The position numbers were made by a program, and so were the translations under genes. A stretch of 17,312 nucleotides of DNA from Bacteroidota bacterium (lineage in GTDB: Bacteria; Bacteroidota; Bacteroidia; Flavobacteriales_F; PHOS-HE28). The stretch is taken from contig CAUJFM010000403.1 in the NCBI GenBank assembly GCA_963169595.1, positions 1 to 17,312 on the forward strand, given 5' to 3'. Of this stretch, positions 6,669 through 14,435 are shown in pieces. The notes beneath the pieces were generated by a model, which saw only the letters and a list, made by a program, of their open reading frames with translations, was not told the origin of the DNA and searched no databases. Position 1 is the stretch's first letter. The number at the start of each line of letters is the position of its first letter.

Positions 6669-7874
6669 TCAATGGTCATGTTCCTCCGCCGTGAGGGAAT
6701 TGCGCAGGTAGAAGGCCTTGTCGCCCGCGATCCTTGCAAGGCTGTCCAGCGGCGTGAAGGGGGTGACAGCCACCCAGCCGGCCGATGCGACCCCGGCCCT
6801 CACCTCCACCTGGCGGAAATGGTGCGCCCCTTCAGCCTCTCCTTCATCCACGTAGACGTAGGCCCTGTCACCGGAACGTGCCAGGGCCGTGGCGGGCACG
6901 GTCAACTGCCGTTCGGCGCCCAGCGGGATCTCGGCCACCACGCTCATGCCCTCCACCAATTGCTCACTCCCCACCTCCACGTGGGCATGCACCGGGATGG
7001 TGCGGCCATCATCGTCGAAGGTGCGTCCGATACTGAAGAGCTCGCCTTCGAAGCGTCCGCGCGGAAGGTTCATCACCTGGAACGGGAAGCGGACGCCTTC
7101 GCGCAACAGCGGCAGGTCACGCTCGTAAGCGTTGAGGTGCACATGGAAATGATGCAGGTCGATCACTTCCAGCAGGACCGTGGTCGGGTCCACCGTAGCC
7201 CCGAGGAAGACCCGGATGCCGTTGACCCGGCCGGCCATGGGGCTGCGCACCAGGAAGCGTTCGTGCAGCGCATCCGGACGCAGGGATGCCGGATCGACAC
7301 CGAGCATGCGCAGGGTGCCTTCCAACGAGCCCACCCGCGCCTGCAGCTCGGATGCCCGGGCCTCGGCCTGTTCGGCGGACTTGCGCGCGGTGGCATCTCC
7401 GGCCAGCAGGGTGCGCTGCCGTTCAAGTTCGGCCACAGCCTGTGTGCGCTGCGCCCGTGCCGACAGGTATTCCTCCTGCAGTTTGAAGAAGCCGGGATCG
7501 GCGAAGGCCACCAACGGCTGCCCCTTGGTCACGGTGGCCCCTTCATCCACCAGCACATCCACCACTTTCGCGGTGATGGGGCTGGTGACCTGGGCCTTGC
7601 TCACCGGGGAGGTCATCACGCGTCCCGTGAGGCGAATGCTGCCCTCCATGGTGCGCCACTCGGGCGAAACGAAGGGGATGGCGAGCGCGGCGAACTGCTC
7701 GGGGGTCAGGCTCACCTCCGCGTTCGCGGTGTCGGTGCCGTGTGCATGGTCGTGTGCGGGTGCATCGGTCGCGGCGGCCTCCTCTGCGGGGGTGGAACAG
7801 GCCTGCAGCACCAGTAAGAGGATGGCGAGGATCCCGACCGGTCGTTGGATCGTGTTCATGGTCGTTCGGTTCAT
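6669..7874 (-). CDS. Heavy-metal efflux RND periplasmic adaptor (CusB/CzcB family), lipoprotein
   Basis: 401-residue membrane-fusion protein that links the RND pump to the outer-membrane channel. It has a lipoprotein signal with Cys26 (ILLLVLQAC). Two half-lipoyl segments (VTSPITAKVVDVLVDEGA near 96-113 and VRSPMAGRVNGIRVFLGA near 209-226) flank an alpha-hairpin (about 128-190); the beta-barrel and membrane-proximal domains follow. His-rich stretches lie at both ends (HDHAHGTD at 41-48 and EEHDH at the C-terminus), likely metal contacts. The start ATG at 7874 overlaps the stop of the pump gene (ATGA), favouring it over the ATG five codons later and showing translational coupling. The gene order, pump before adaptor, differs from E. 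coli cus. Confidence 0.93.
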   Translation of the reverse strand: MNRTTMNTIQRPVGILAILLLVLQACSTPAEEAAATDAPAHDHAHGTDTANAEVSLTPEQFAALAIPFVSPEWRTMEGSIRLTGRVMTSPVSKAQVTSPITAKVVDVLVDEGATVTKGQPLVAFADPGFFKLQEEYLSARAQRTQAVAELERQRTLLAGDATARKSAEQAEARASELQARVGSLEGTLRMLGVDPASLRPDALHERFLVRSPMAGRVNGIRVFLGATVDPTTVLLEVIDLHHFHVHLNAYERDLPLLREGVRFPFQVMNLPRGRFEGELFSIGRTFDDDGRTIPVHAHVEVGSEQLVEGMSVVAEIPLGAERQLTVPATALARSGDRAYVYVDEGEAEGAHHFRQVEVRAGVASAGWVAVTPFTPLDSLARIAGDKAFYLRNSLTAEEHDH

Positions 7875-10800
7875 GGGTTCGTGCGGCCTGAGGCGGAAAG
7901 ACGTTCGATGAGGAGCACCGTGCCGTTCAGGCTGTTCACGGTGTCCAGGTGATCGCGCCGGATGGCGTTCACCTGCTGCAGGTTGAGGACATGCTCGGCC
8001 TGGCCGATCTCGCCGGCGGCATAGGCCTTCTGGGTGGCCTGGAGGATGCGTTCAGCCTGCGGAAGGACGGAGGCCTCGTAGCGATCGAGGGTGGCGCGGT
8101 CCTTCCGGTACTGCGCCAGGGCCTGCTCCAGCGCGGTGCGGAACTGCCTGCGGCCTTCTTCGGCGGCAAGCACGGCGGCCTCCTCGCGCAAACTGCCTGC
8201 TTTGGCCCGCGCCGTGTGCGGCACGAACCACAGGGGCAGGCTGATCCCTGCCATGAAACCGGTGAAGCGATCGGACCGCGTGGCCAACACATCGCTGCCC
8301 GGCCCCAGCGGCGCACTGATGAGGGTCTGGTTGAAGTAGCCCAGGGTGATGTCCGGGAGCAGTTCCTGCCGCGCGGTGCGATGGCCCTGCTCGGCCACTT
8401 GGACCTCACGCTGCAACAGCACCACATCCGGCGCGCGCACAGCGGTATCCAAGGACAGGGGTACGAGCGCCGTGAAGGGCGCGGGTGCACGATCAGCCGG
8501 TCCGTCCAGGCCGAGCAGCATGCCGAAGCGGGCCTGTTCGGTGCGGAGGTCGGCGCGGTTGCGCTCCCATTGCTCCCGCGCTTCCAGGCTGCGTACCTCG
8601 GCCGATGTGCGGGCCAGCTGGGCAGCCTCACCCGTGGCGAAGCGCAGCTCCTCCACCCGCAGCAGTCCAGCGAAGAGGCTGTCCTGTTCCCGCAACAGGC
8701 GGTCGCGAGCCTGGAGGTAGGCCAGCCGGTGATAGCTCTGCTTCAGGGCCATGTCCAGGTCCGCCGCGGCGACCGCTTCCCGCATCAGTTGCGCTTCCGC
8801 TTCCGCCTTCACCAAGCCCGACCGCGCGGCCATGCGCGTGGGGAAGGGAATGGTCTGCTGGATGGTGATGTTGTTGTCGTCCTTGGCGTAGCCGTTGTAC
8901 TGCCCCTGCATGTACATCAGGCTGGTCGCGGGCAGTTCCGAACCGGTGCGGCGCAACTCCTCGGAGGCCTCGGTGAGCTTGCGTGCCTGTCGCAGTCCTG
9001 GGTTCAGGGCATGGGCGGTATCAAGGGCGGCCTCCAATGTGAAGCGGGGAAGCTCCTGCGCCTGCAATTGTGCTGCGCCACCCAGGGCCAGCAGCAGTGC
9101 GACCGCCTTTACCGGAGCAGCGGACCTTTTCACACGGCTCCACACCATCACATACAGCACGGGCAGCACCACCAGGGTGAGCAGCGTGGCGGTGACGAGC
9201 CCACCGATGACCACCGTGGCCAGCGGACGCTGCACCTCCGCGCCGGCACTGCCGCTCAGTGCCATGGGCAGGAAGCCGAGCGAGGCCACACTGGCGGTCA
9301 TCAGCACGGGACGCAGGCGGAGGACGGTGCCCTTGCGGACCCGCTCCACCACATCGTCCACGCCCTCCTTCGCCAACTGCTGGAAGGTGTTGATGAGCAC
9401 CATGCCGTTGAGCACGGCCACCCCGAACAACGCGATGAAGCCCACACCGGCACTGATGCTGAAGGGCATGCCCCGCAGGTAGAGCGCGGCCACCCCACCG
9501 ATGGCGCTCAGCGGCACAGCGGTGAAGATGAGCAGGGCGTTCGGCAGGGAGCGGAAGGTGAAGTACAGCAACCCCAGGATCAGCAGCAACGCCAGCGGCA
9601 GAGCGATGGCCAGGCGGGCCTTGGCCTCCACCAGGTTCTGGAACTGTCCGCCGAAGGTGAGGTAGTAGCCGGGCGGCAGCTTCAGGTCGCGGTCCACGCG
9701 CTGCTGGATCTCGGCCACGAGGCTTTCCACGTCGCGCCCATGGGCGTTCACCCCCACGTAGATGCGGCGCTGCGCGTTCTCGTGGGTGATCTGCGCCGGG
9801 GCGTCGGCATAGCGCACCTCGGCCACCTGGTCCAGCGGCAGCAGGGCCCCGTTGCGTGAGCGGACGAAGAGCCGGGCCACATCCTGGATGTCGCGGCGGG
9901 CACTGGTGTCGGCACGCACCACCAGGTCGAAGCGACGCTCGTTCTCGTAGATGCTGCCCGCCGCCTCACCCGCGAACGCAGCGCGCACGGTGCGGTTCAC
10001 CTCGTCCACATCGCAGCCCAGTGCCGCCATGCGCTCGCGGTCATACGAGATGGTGATCTGCGGAAGCCCGCTCACCCGCTCCGGCTGGGGCGGTCCGGCC
10101 CCCGGCACTCCGGCGATCAACGCGGCCACGCGGTCGCCAATGGCCCGCAGGCTGTCGAGGTCCGGGCCGTAGACCTTCACAGCGATGTCCTGCCGCACGC
10201 CGGTCATCAGTTCGTTGAAGCGCATCTGGATGGGTTGATTGATCTCGAAGAACACGCCAGGGATGGTCTGCAGGGCCCGCAGCATGGAGTCCGCAAGCGT
10301 CCAGTAATCCTGGGTGGTGGTCCATTCCTTCTTCTCCTTCAGCATGATGAGCATGTCCGTCTGCTCGGGGCTCATCAGGTCGGTGGGCACCTCGGCCGTA
10401 CCGGTCTTGCCCACCACCATCTTCACCTCGGGGAACTGCATCAGCTTGCGCTCCACCAGCTGGTTGTTGGCCACACTGGCGGTGAGGGCGCTGCCCTGCG
10501 GCAGGATGCTGTGGAAGGCGAAGTCCCCTTCCTCCAACTGCGGGATGAACTCACCGCCCATCCGCAGGAAGCCGAACACGCTGGTGCCGAGCATAACCAG
10601 CGCCGAGACCACCACGGCCACGCGGTGCCGGAGTACGCGCTCCAAGGCCGGGCGGTAGACGCCTTCCACGGCGGCCATCATGCGGTCGCTGAAATTGGGC
10701 TTGTCCTGGCCGGTGCGCCGCTTGATGAACAGCGCGCTCATCATGGGCACGTAGGTGAGGCTGAGCAGGATGGCGCCCAGGATGGCGAAGGCCACGGTGC

Positions 10801-12235
10801 GAGCCATGGGACCGAACATCTTGCCCTCGATGCCGCTGAGCGACAGGATGGGCACGTACACGATGAGGATGATGAGCTGGCCGAAGGTGGCGGCGTTCAT
10901 CATGCGTCCGGCCGCCGTGCCCACCTCATCGTCCATCTCCTTCCGGCTCAGCTCGGCGTGCGCACGTCCATGGTGCAGGCGATGGAGCACCGCTTCCACG
11001 ATGATCACCGCGCCGTCCACGATCAAGCCGAAGTCGATGGCGCCCAGGCTCATCAGGTTGCCGGTCTCGCCGGTGAGGTCCATCAGGATCAGCGCGAAGA
11101 GCATGGCCAACGGGATCACCGAGGCCACGATCAGCCCCGCGCGCAGCTGCCCCAGGAAGAGCACCAGCACGAGGACCACGATGAGCGCGCCCTCCAGGAG
11201 GTTCTTCTCCACCGTGCCGATCGCGCGGTCCACCAGGGAGGTGCGGTCCAGGAAGGGATCGATCATCAGCCCTTCGGGCAGGTTCTTCTCGATGCGCACC
11301 AGGCGCTCCTTCACCCGGGCCACGACCTTGTTGGCGTTCTCGCCCTTCAGCATCATCACGATGCCCCCCACCACCTCGCCTTCGCCATTGCGGGTCATGG
11401 CCCCGTAGCGCGGCGCATGGCCCAGCCGCACCGTGGCCACATCGCGGACCAGGACCGGTGCACCATGCTCCGGCGTCTCCACCACGATGCGCTCCACATC
11501 GGCGATGCCCTTCGCCAGACCCACCCCGCGGATGTAGTAGGCGTTGCTGCTGCGCTCGATGTAGGCGCCACCGGTGTTGCCGTTGTTGCGCTCCAAGGCG
11601 CTCAGCAGGTCGCCGATGCCCAGCCCCATACCGTGCAGCCGGGCGGGGTCCACGGCCACCTCGAACTGCTTCAGGTAGCCCCCAAAGCTGTTGATCTCGG
11701 CCACCCCGGCGGTACCCATCAGCTGCCGGGCGACGATCCAGTCCTGCACCTCGCGCAGCTGCATGGCATCGTAGCGCCCTTCGTAGCCGGGCTTCGGATG
11801 GATCACATACTGGAACACCTCGCCCAGACCCGTGCTCAACGGGGCCAGGTAGGGCTGCTCCACACCGGGCGGCAGATCGGCGCGCACCAGTTGCAACCGC
11901 TCGTTCACCAACTGGCGGGCGAGGTAGGTGTCGAAGGCATCATCGAACACGATGGTCACCTGGCTCACCCCGAAGCGCGAGATGCTGCGCAGCTCATGCA
12001 CCTCCGGCAGGTTGCCAAGGGCCTGTTCGATGGGGTAGCTCACGAACTGTTCCACCTCCAAGGTGGCCAGCGTGGGCGCGATGGTGATGACCTGGACCTG
12101 ATTGTTGGTGATGTCCGGTACGGCATCCACCGGCAGGCGGGTGATGGCGCGGGCACCCAACGCGATGAGCACAAGCACGCCCAGTCCAACGACGAGCTTG
12201 TGCGTAACGGAATAGCGGATGATCCTCTCGATCAT
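7871..12235 (-). CDS. CzcA/CusA-family heavy-metal RND pump fused to a TolC-like outer-membrane factor
   Basis: 1454 residues. Residues 1-1035 are a full HME-RND proton antiporter: first helix about 10-30, porter domains, TM4 with the DFG-x3-DGA-x3-VE signature at 401-414 (associated with Zn/Co/Cd/Ni exporters; CusA-type copper pumps have no DFG), and a second helix bundle about 875-1030. A cytosolic basic segment (VWSRVKRSAAPVK) then leads to a hydrophobic stretch (about 1042-1060, ending LQAQ) and an outer-membrane-factor domain (about 1062-1454) with long amphipathic helices and the FPTRM and LPLWF strand segments. This pump-OMF fusion is common in Bacteroidota. The hydrophobic stretch either forms a thirteenth helix or is an internal signal peptide. 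The last N of the family motif VEN is Ala here (A415). Exact metal specificity is not established. Confidence 0.95.
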   Translation of the reverse strand: MIERIIRYSVTHKLVVGLGVLVLIALGARAITRLPVDAVPDITNNQVQVITIAPTLATLEVEQFVSYPIEQALGNLPEVHELRSISRFGVSQVTIVFDDAFDTYLARQLVNERLQLVRADLPPGVEQPYLAPLSTGLGEVFQYVIHPKPGYEGRYDAMQLREVQDWIVARQLMGTAGVAEINSFGGYLKQFEVAVDPARLHGMGLGIGDLLSALERNNGNTGGAYIERSSNAYYIRGVGLAKGIADVERIVVETPEHGAPVLVRDVATVRLGHAPRYGAMTRNGEGEVVGGIVMMLKGENANKVVARVKERLVRIEKNLPEGLMIDPFLDRTSLVDRAIGTVEKNLLEGALIVVLVLVLFLGQLRAGLIVASVIPLAMLFALILMDLTGETGNLMSLGAIDFGLIVDGAVIIVEAVLHRLHHGRAHAELSRKEMDDEVGTAAGRMMNAATFGQLIILIVYVPILSLSGIEGKMFGPMARTVAFAILGAILLSLTYVPMMSALFIKRRTGQDKPNFSDRMMAAVEGVYRPALERVLRHRVAVVVSALVMLGTSVFGFLRMGGEFIPQLEEGDFAFHSILPQGSALTASVANNQLVERKLMQFPEVKMVVGKTGTAEVPTDLMSPEQTDMLIMLKEKKEWTTTQDYWTLADSMLRALQTIPGVFFEINQPIQMRFNELMTGVRQDIAVKVYGPDLDSLRAIGDRVAALIAGVPGAGPPQPERVSGLPQITISYDRERMAALGCDVDEVNRTVRAAFAGEAAGSIYENERRFDLVVRADTSARRDIQDVARLFVRSRNGALLPLDQVAEVRYADAPAQITHENAQRRIYVGVNAHGRDVESLVAEIQQRVDRDLKLPPGYYLTFGGQFQNLVEAKARLAIALPLALLLILGLLYFTFRSLPNALLIFTAVPLSAIGGVAALYLRGMPFSISAGVGFIALFGVAVLNGMVLINTFQQLAKEGVDDVVERVRKGTVLRLRPVLMTASVASLGFLPMALSGSAGAEVQRPLATVVIGGLVTATLLTLVVLPVLYVMVWSRVKRSAAPVKAVALLLALGGAAQLQAQELPRFTLEAALDTAHALNPGLRQARKLTEASEELRRTGSELPATSLMYMQGQYNGYAKDDNNITIQQTIPFPTRMAARSGLVKAEAEAQLMREAVAAADLDMALKQSYHRLAYLQARDRLLREQDSLFAGLLRVEELRFATGEAAQLARTSAEVRSLEAREQWERNRADLRTEQARFGMLLGLDGPADRAPAPFTALVPLSLDTAVRAPDVVLLQREVQVAEQGHRTARQELLPDITLGYFNQTLISAPLGPGSDVLATRSDRFTGFMAGISLPLWFVPHTARAKAGSLREEAAVLAAEEGRRQFRTALEQALAQYRKDRATLDRYEASVLPQAERILQATQKAYAAGEIGQAEHVLNLQQVNAIRRDHLDTVNSLNGTVLLIERLSASGRTNP

Positions 12236-12340
12236 GATCGTTCAGGTTGAATGGAACAGGAACACCGGCAGGTGCCATGCACCCGGACGGTCCGGCCGGA
12301 ACGATCAGGAAGCCCTCAGGGCAAGCGGTCCGGCCTGGGT

Positions 12341-12733
12341 TCAGGCCAGCGCGCGGGGCGGCTGGAAGGGCGCGGGAGGGTGCCCTTGGGAGCGGGACCC
12401 ATCCGTAGGCGGGCCCTGCGGGCGATCACCCATCAGCTGCGGGAAGCTCACCTCCGCCTTGGGATCGCTCGTCCACACCTTGCACACGCAGGCATCGAGC
12501 GCAGCCCCGTGATGGTGGTGGAACGGCAGGCTCTCATGGCCTTCATGGTCGGCCTCCTCATGCCCATTGTCCGCGTAATGCAGATCAAGGAACGCGTCGA
12601 AGGTCAGGTCCTCCTCCACGCTCCGGTGCTCATTGAAATGCAGCACCAGCATGGGCAGCTTCATCAATTCCGGGGCGAACAGGTACAGCTGGACCCACAC
12701 CAGCATGACCATCTGCACAACCTTCCGGAACAT
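12341..12733 (-). CDS. Small His-rich orphan protein preceding the metal efflux pump
   Basis: 130 residues, no named domain recognised. It has a hydrophobic N-terminus (MFRKVVQMVMLVWVQLYLF), then PELMKLPMLVLHFNEHR, TFDAFLDLHYAD, a His/Glu/Asp stretch (NGHEEADHEGHESLPFHHHH) and CVC at 82-84; the last 35 residues are Pro-rich and look disordered. To my recollection, short proteins with this KLP-LL-HF-EH and FL-HY pattern occur beside Bacteroidota cation-efflux genes, so a metal-related role is likely but unproven; it could be an inner-membrane-anchored or exported sensor or chaperone. It starts at the ATG 4 bases after a perfect TACCTTTG and ends 105 bases before the pump start, so it is probably the first gene of the efflux operon. 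Confidence 0.75.
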   Translation of the reverse strand: MFRKVVQMVMLVWVQLYLFAPELMKLPMLVLHFNEHRSVEEDLTFDAFLDLHYADNGHEEADHEGHESLPFHHHHGAALDACVCKVWTSDPKAEVSFPQLMGDRPQGPPTDGSRSQGHPPAPFQPPRALA

Positions 12734-12737
12734 GCCT

Positions 12738-12745
12738 CAAAGGTA
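12738..12745 (-). promoter_or_regulatory. Bacteroidota -7 element TACCTTTG for the efflux locus
   Basis: Exact match to TAnnTTTG, 4 bases before the ATG of the His-rich orphan. It predicts a leaderless transcript that probably continues into the pump and adaptor genes. No clear -33 motif was seen. Confidence 0.6.
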
Positions 12746-12799
12746 GGGAGGGACTTTCCAGCTTACCATGACGAATGTTGGCTCCATGAAATGACCAAC

Positions 12800-12823
12800 G
12801 CCCCTGGGATCGCTCCCAGAGGC
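12800..12823 (-). terminator. Hairpin after the persulfide dioxygenase gene
   Basis: The minus strand gives a 10-bp stem (GCCUCUGGGA with UCCCAGGGGC) closed by a GCGA tetraloop. As at 6106-6129, one pair is G-U in this orientation and a C-A mismatch in the other. It starts about 27 bases after the stop codon. The following sequence (GUUGGUCAUUUC) is only moderately U-rich. Confidence 0.6.
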
Positions 12824-12850
12824 GCCGGCCGTTGCCCAACCTCCCTACGG

Positions 12851-14263
12851 TCAGAGCATCGTCGTGGGGCACACGTAGTCCGTGCGCTTCACATCTGTTT
12901 GTTTGATGGCACCGAAGCCACCTTCCACATCCACGAAATCGTCCCAGCCCCGCTGTTTCAGGATGCTGGCCGCGATCATGCTGCGGTAGCCACCGGCACA
13001 GTGCACGATGAAGGGCTTGTCCTTCGGGAACTGGGCCAGGTGCTGGTTGATCTGGTTCAGCGGCACATTAATGGCATCCACCACGTGCTCGCTGTCGAAC
13101 TCGCTCTTCTTGCGCACATCGATGATGATGGGCTTGGTGGCATAGCGCTTCGCGAACTCCGTCGCATTGATGCGGGACACCGTGTCCACCTCCTTGCCGG
13201 CCGCTTTCCACGCGGGGAAACCGCCCTTCAGGAAGCCGATGGTGTTGTCATAGCCCACACGGCTGAGGCGGATAATGCTCTCCTCCTCCTTGCCGGGTTC
13301 GGTCACCAGCAGGATGGCCTGCTTGATGTCGGGGACCATCTCGCCCACCCACATGGCGAAGTTGCTGTCCAGGCCGATATTGATGCTGTTCGGGATGAAG
13401 CCCTTGGCGAACTCACCGGCCGAACGCGTATCGAGCACCAGCGGACGTTCCTCGTTGGCCACCACCTCGAAGGCCGCGGGGTCATAGCCGGTCTTGGCGC
13501 GCTCCATGATGGTGTCCAGGCTCTCGTAACCCTGGATGTTCATCAGCACGTTCTTGGGGAAATAGCCCGGAGGTGCCGTGAGGCCGGTGAGCAGTTCCTT
13601 GATGAACTCCTCCTTGGTCATGTCCGGACGCAGCGCGTAGTTGGTACGCTTCTGGTTGCCCAGGGTGTCCGTGGTCTCCTTGCTCATGTTCTTGCCGCAG
13701 GCGCTGCCGGCCCCGTGGTTCGGGTACACGATCAGGTCATCGCTCAACAGCATGATCTTGTTGCGGAGCGAATCGAACAGGTGCCCGGCCAGCTTCTCTT
13801 CCGTGAGGTCCGCGATCACATGCTGGGCCAGGTCGGGGCGGCCCACATCACCGATGAAGAGCGTATCGCCGGTGATGATCCCGTGTTCCCTGCCGTTCTC
13901 GTCGATCACCAGGTAGGTGGTGCTCTCCATGGTGTGGCCCGGGGTGTGGATGACCTTCACCTTGACCTTGCCGATCTGGAACACCTCACCATCCGTGGCC
14001 ACATGCGCCTCGAAGCCTGGCTTGGCGGTGGGGCCGTACACGATGGTGGCGCCGGTCTTCTTCGCCAGGTCAAGATGACCGCTTACGAAATCGGCATGAA
14101 AGTGCGTCTCGAAGACATACTTCACCTCGGCCCCATCGGCCGTCGCCTGGTCGATGTAGGGCTGCACTTCACGCAGGGGATCGAAAATGGCGGCCTCGCC
14201 GTTGCTCTCCAAGTAATAGGCGGCATGGGCGATGCACCCGGTGTAGATCTGCTTGAGCTTCAT
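12851..14263 (-). CDS. Persulfide dioxygenase with two rhodanese domains (CstB-like)
   Basis: 470 residues. The N-terminal metallo-beta-lactamase fold (1-about 250) carries THFHADFVSGH (H54, H56, D58, H63), HTPGH (H110), GDTLF (D133) and NHGAG (H183), the mononuclear-iron pattern of ETHE1-type persulfide dioxygenases. The first rhodanese domain (about 265-355) has LVTEPG where the catalytic loop should be and no cysteine, so it is a pseudo-rhodanese. The second (about 365-460) has the active-site loop HCAGGYRS with C422. This order (dioxygenase, pseudo-rhodanese, rhodanese) matches Staphylococcus CstB, which converts low-molecular-weight persulfides to thiosulfate. The predicted role is disposal of sulfide-derived persulfide in the cytoplasm. 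I chose the ATG at 14263 (MKLKQIYTGC), the family start; the frame extends to 14311 but that leader is not family-like. Transcription is discussed under the upstream operator. Confidence 0.9.
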   Translation of the reverse strand: MKLKQIYTGCIAHAAYYLESNGEAAIFDPLREVQPYIDQATADGAEVKYVFETHFHADFVSGHLDLAKKTGATIVYGPTAKPGFEAHVATDGEVFQIGKVKVKVIHTPGHTMESTTYLVIDENGREHGIITGDTLFIGDVGRPDLAQHVIADLTEEKLAGHLFDSLRNKIMLLSDDLIVYPNHGAGSACGKNMSKETTDTLGNQKRTNYALRPDMTKEEFIKELLTGLTAPPGYFPKNVLMNIQGYESLDTIMERAKTGYDPAAFEVVANEERPLVLDTRSAGEFAKGFIPNSINIGLDSNFAMWVGEMVPDIKQAILLVTEPGKEEESIIRLSRVGYDNTIGFLKGGFPAWKAAGKEVDTVSRINATEFAKRYATKPIIIDVRKKSEFDSEHVVDAINVPLNQINQHLAQFPKDKPFIVHCAGGYRSMIAASILKQRGWDDFVDVEGGFGAIKQTDVKRTDYVCPTTML

Positions 14264-14316
14264 GACTGCGGTTCGGTTACGTTGTTCCGTGCTTCGAGCT
14301 TCGCTCATCAACGATG

Positions 14317-14324
14317 CAAAGGTG
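14317..14324 (-). promoter_or_regulatory. Candidate -7 element CACCTTTG for the persulfide dioxygenase gene
   Basis: One mismatch (C for the first T) to TAnnTTTG. It would give a 5' leader of about 50 bases before the ATG at 14263. Confidence 0.5.
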
Positions 14325-14346
14325 GACCGGCCTTCAGCCGCCCACA

Positions 14347-14360
14347 GTGACCCATGTCAC
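14347..14360. promoter_or_regulatory. CRP/FNR-like operator GTGA-N6-TCAC upstream of the persulfide dioxygenase promoter
   Basis: The sequence GTGACCCATGTCAC is a 5-4-5 perfect inverted repeat and equals the core of the classical CRP site (TGTGA-N6-TCACA). Its centre, 14353.5, is about 42 bases upstream of the start site expected from the -7 element at 14317-14324, the position used by class II activators of this family. No regulator gene is in the window, so the assignment is inference. Confidence 0.5.
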
Positions 14361-14435
14361 CTGGAGGCCACGCCAGCACAGGGTTCCAGGATACATAATG
14401 CCTGACGATCATCATTCCGCGGTCTCCTTCTCCTG

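Noticed and set aside
12271..12300. Small hairpin GGTGC-CAT-GCACC and palindrome TCCGGCCGGA upstream of the pump gene
   Set aside because: Short GC-rich dyads of this size are frequent by chance, and neither has a promoter or terminator context I can support.
7949..14350. Three very long plus-strand open frames (7949-9859, 10235-12250, 12251-14350)
   Set aside because: All are antisense shadows of the RND-OMF fusion, the orphan gene and the persulfide dioxygenase; they have low-complexity His/Gln/Arg composition and no recognisable domain.
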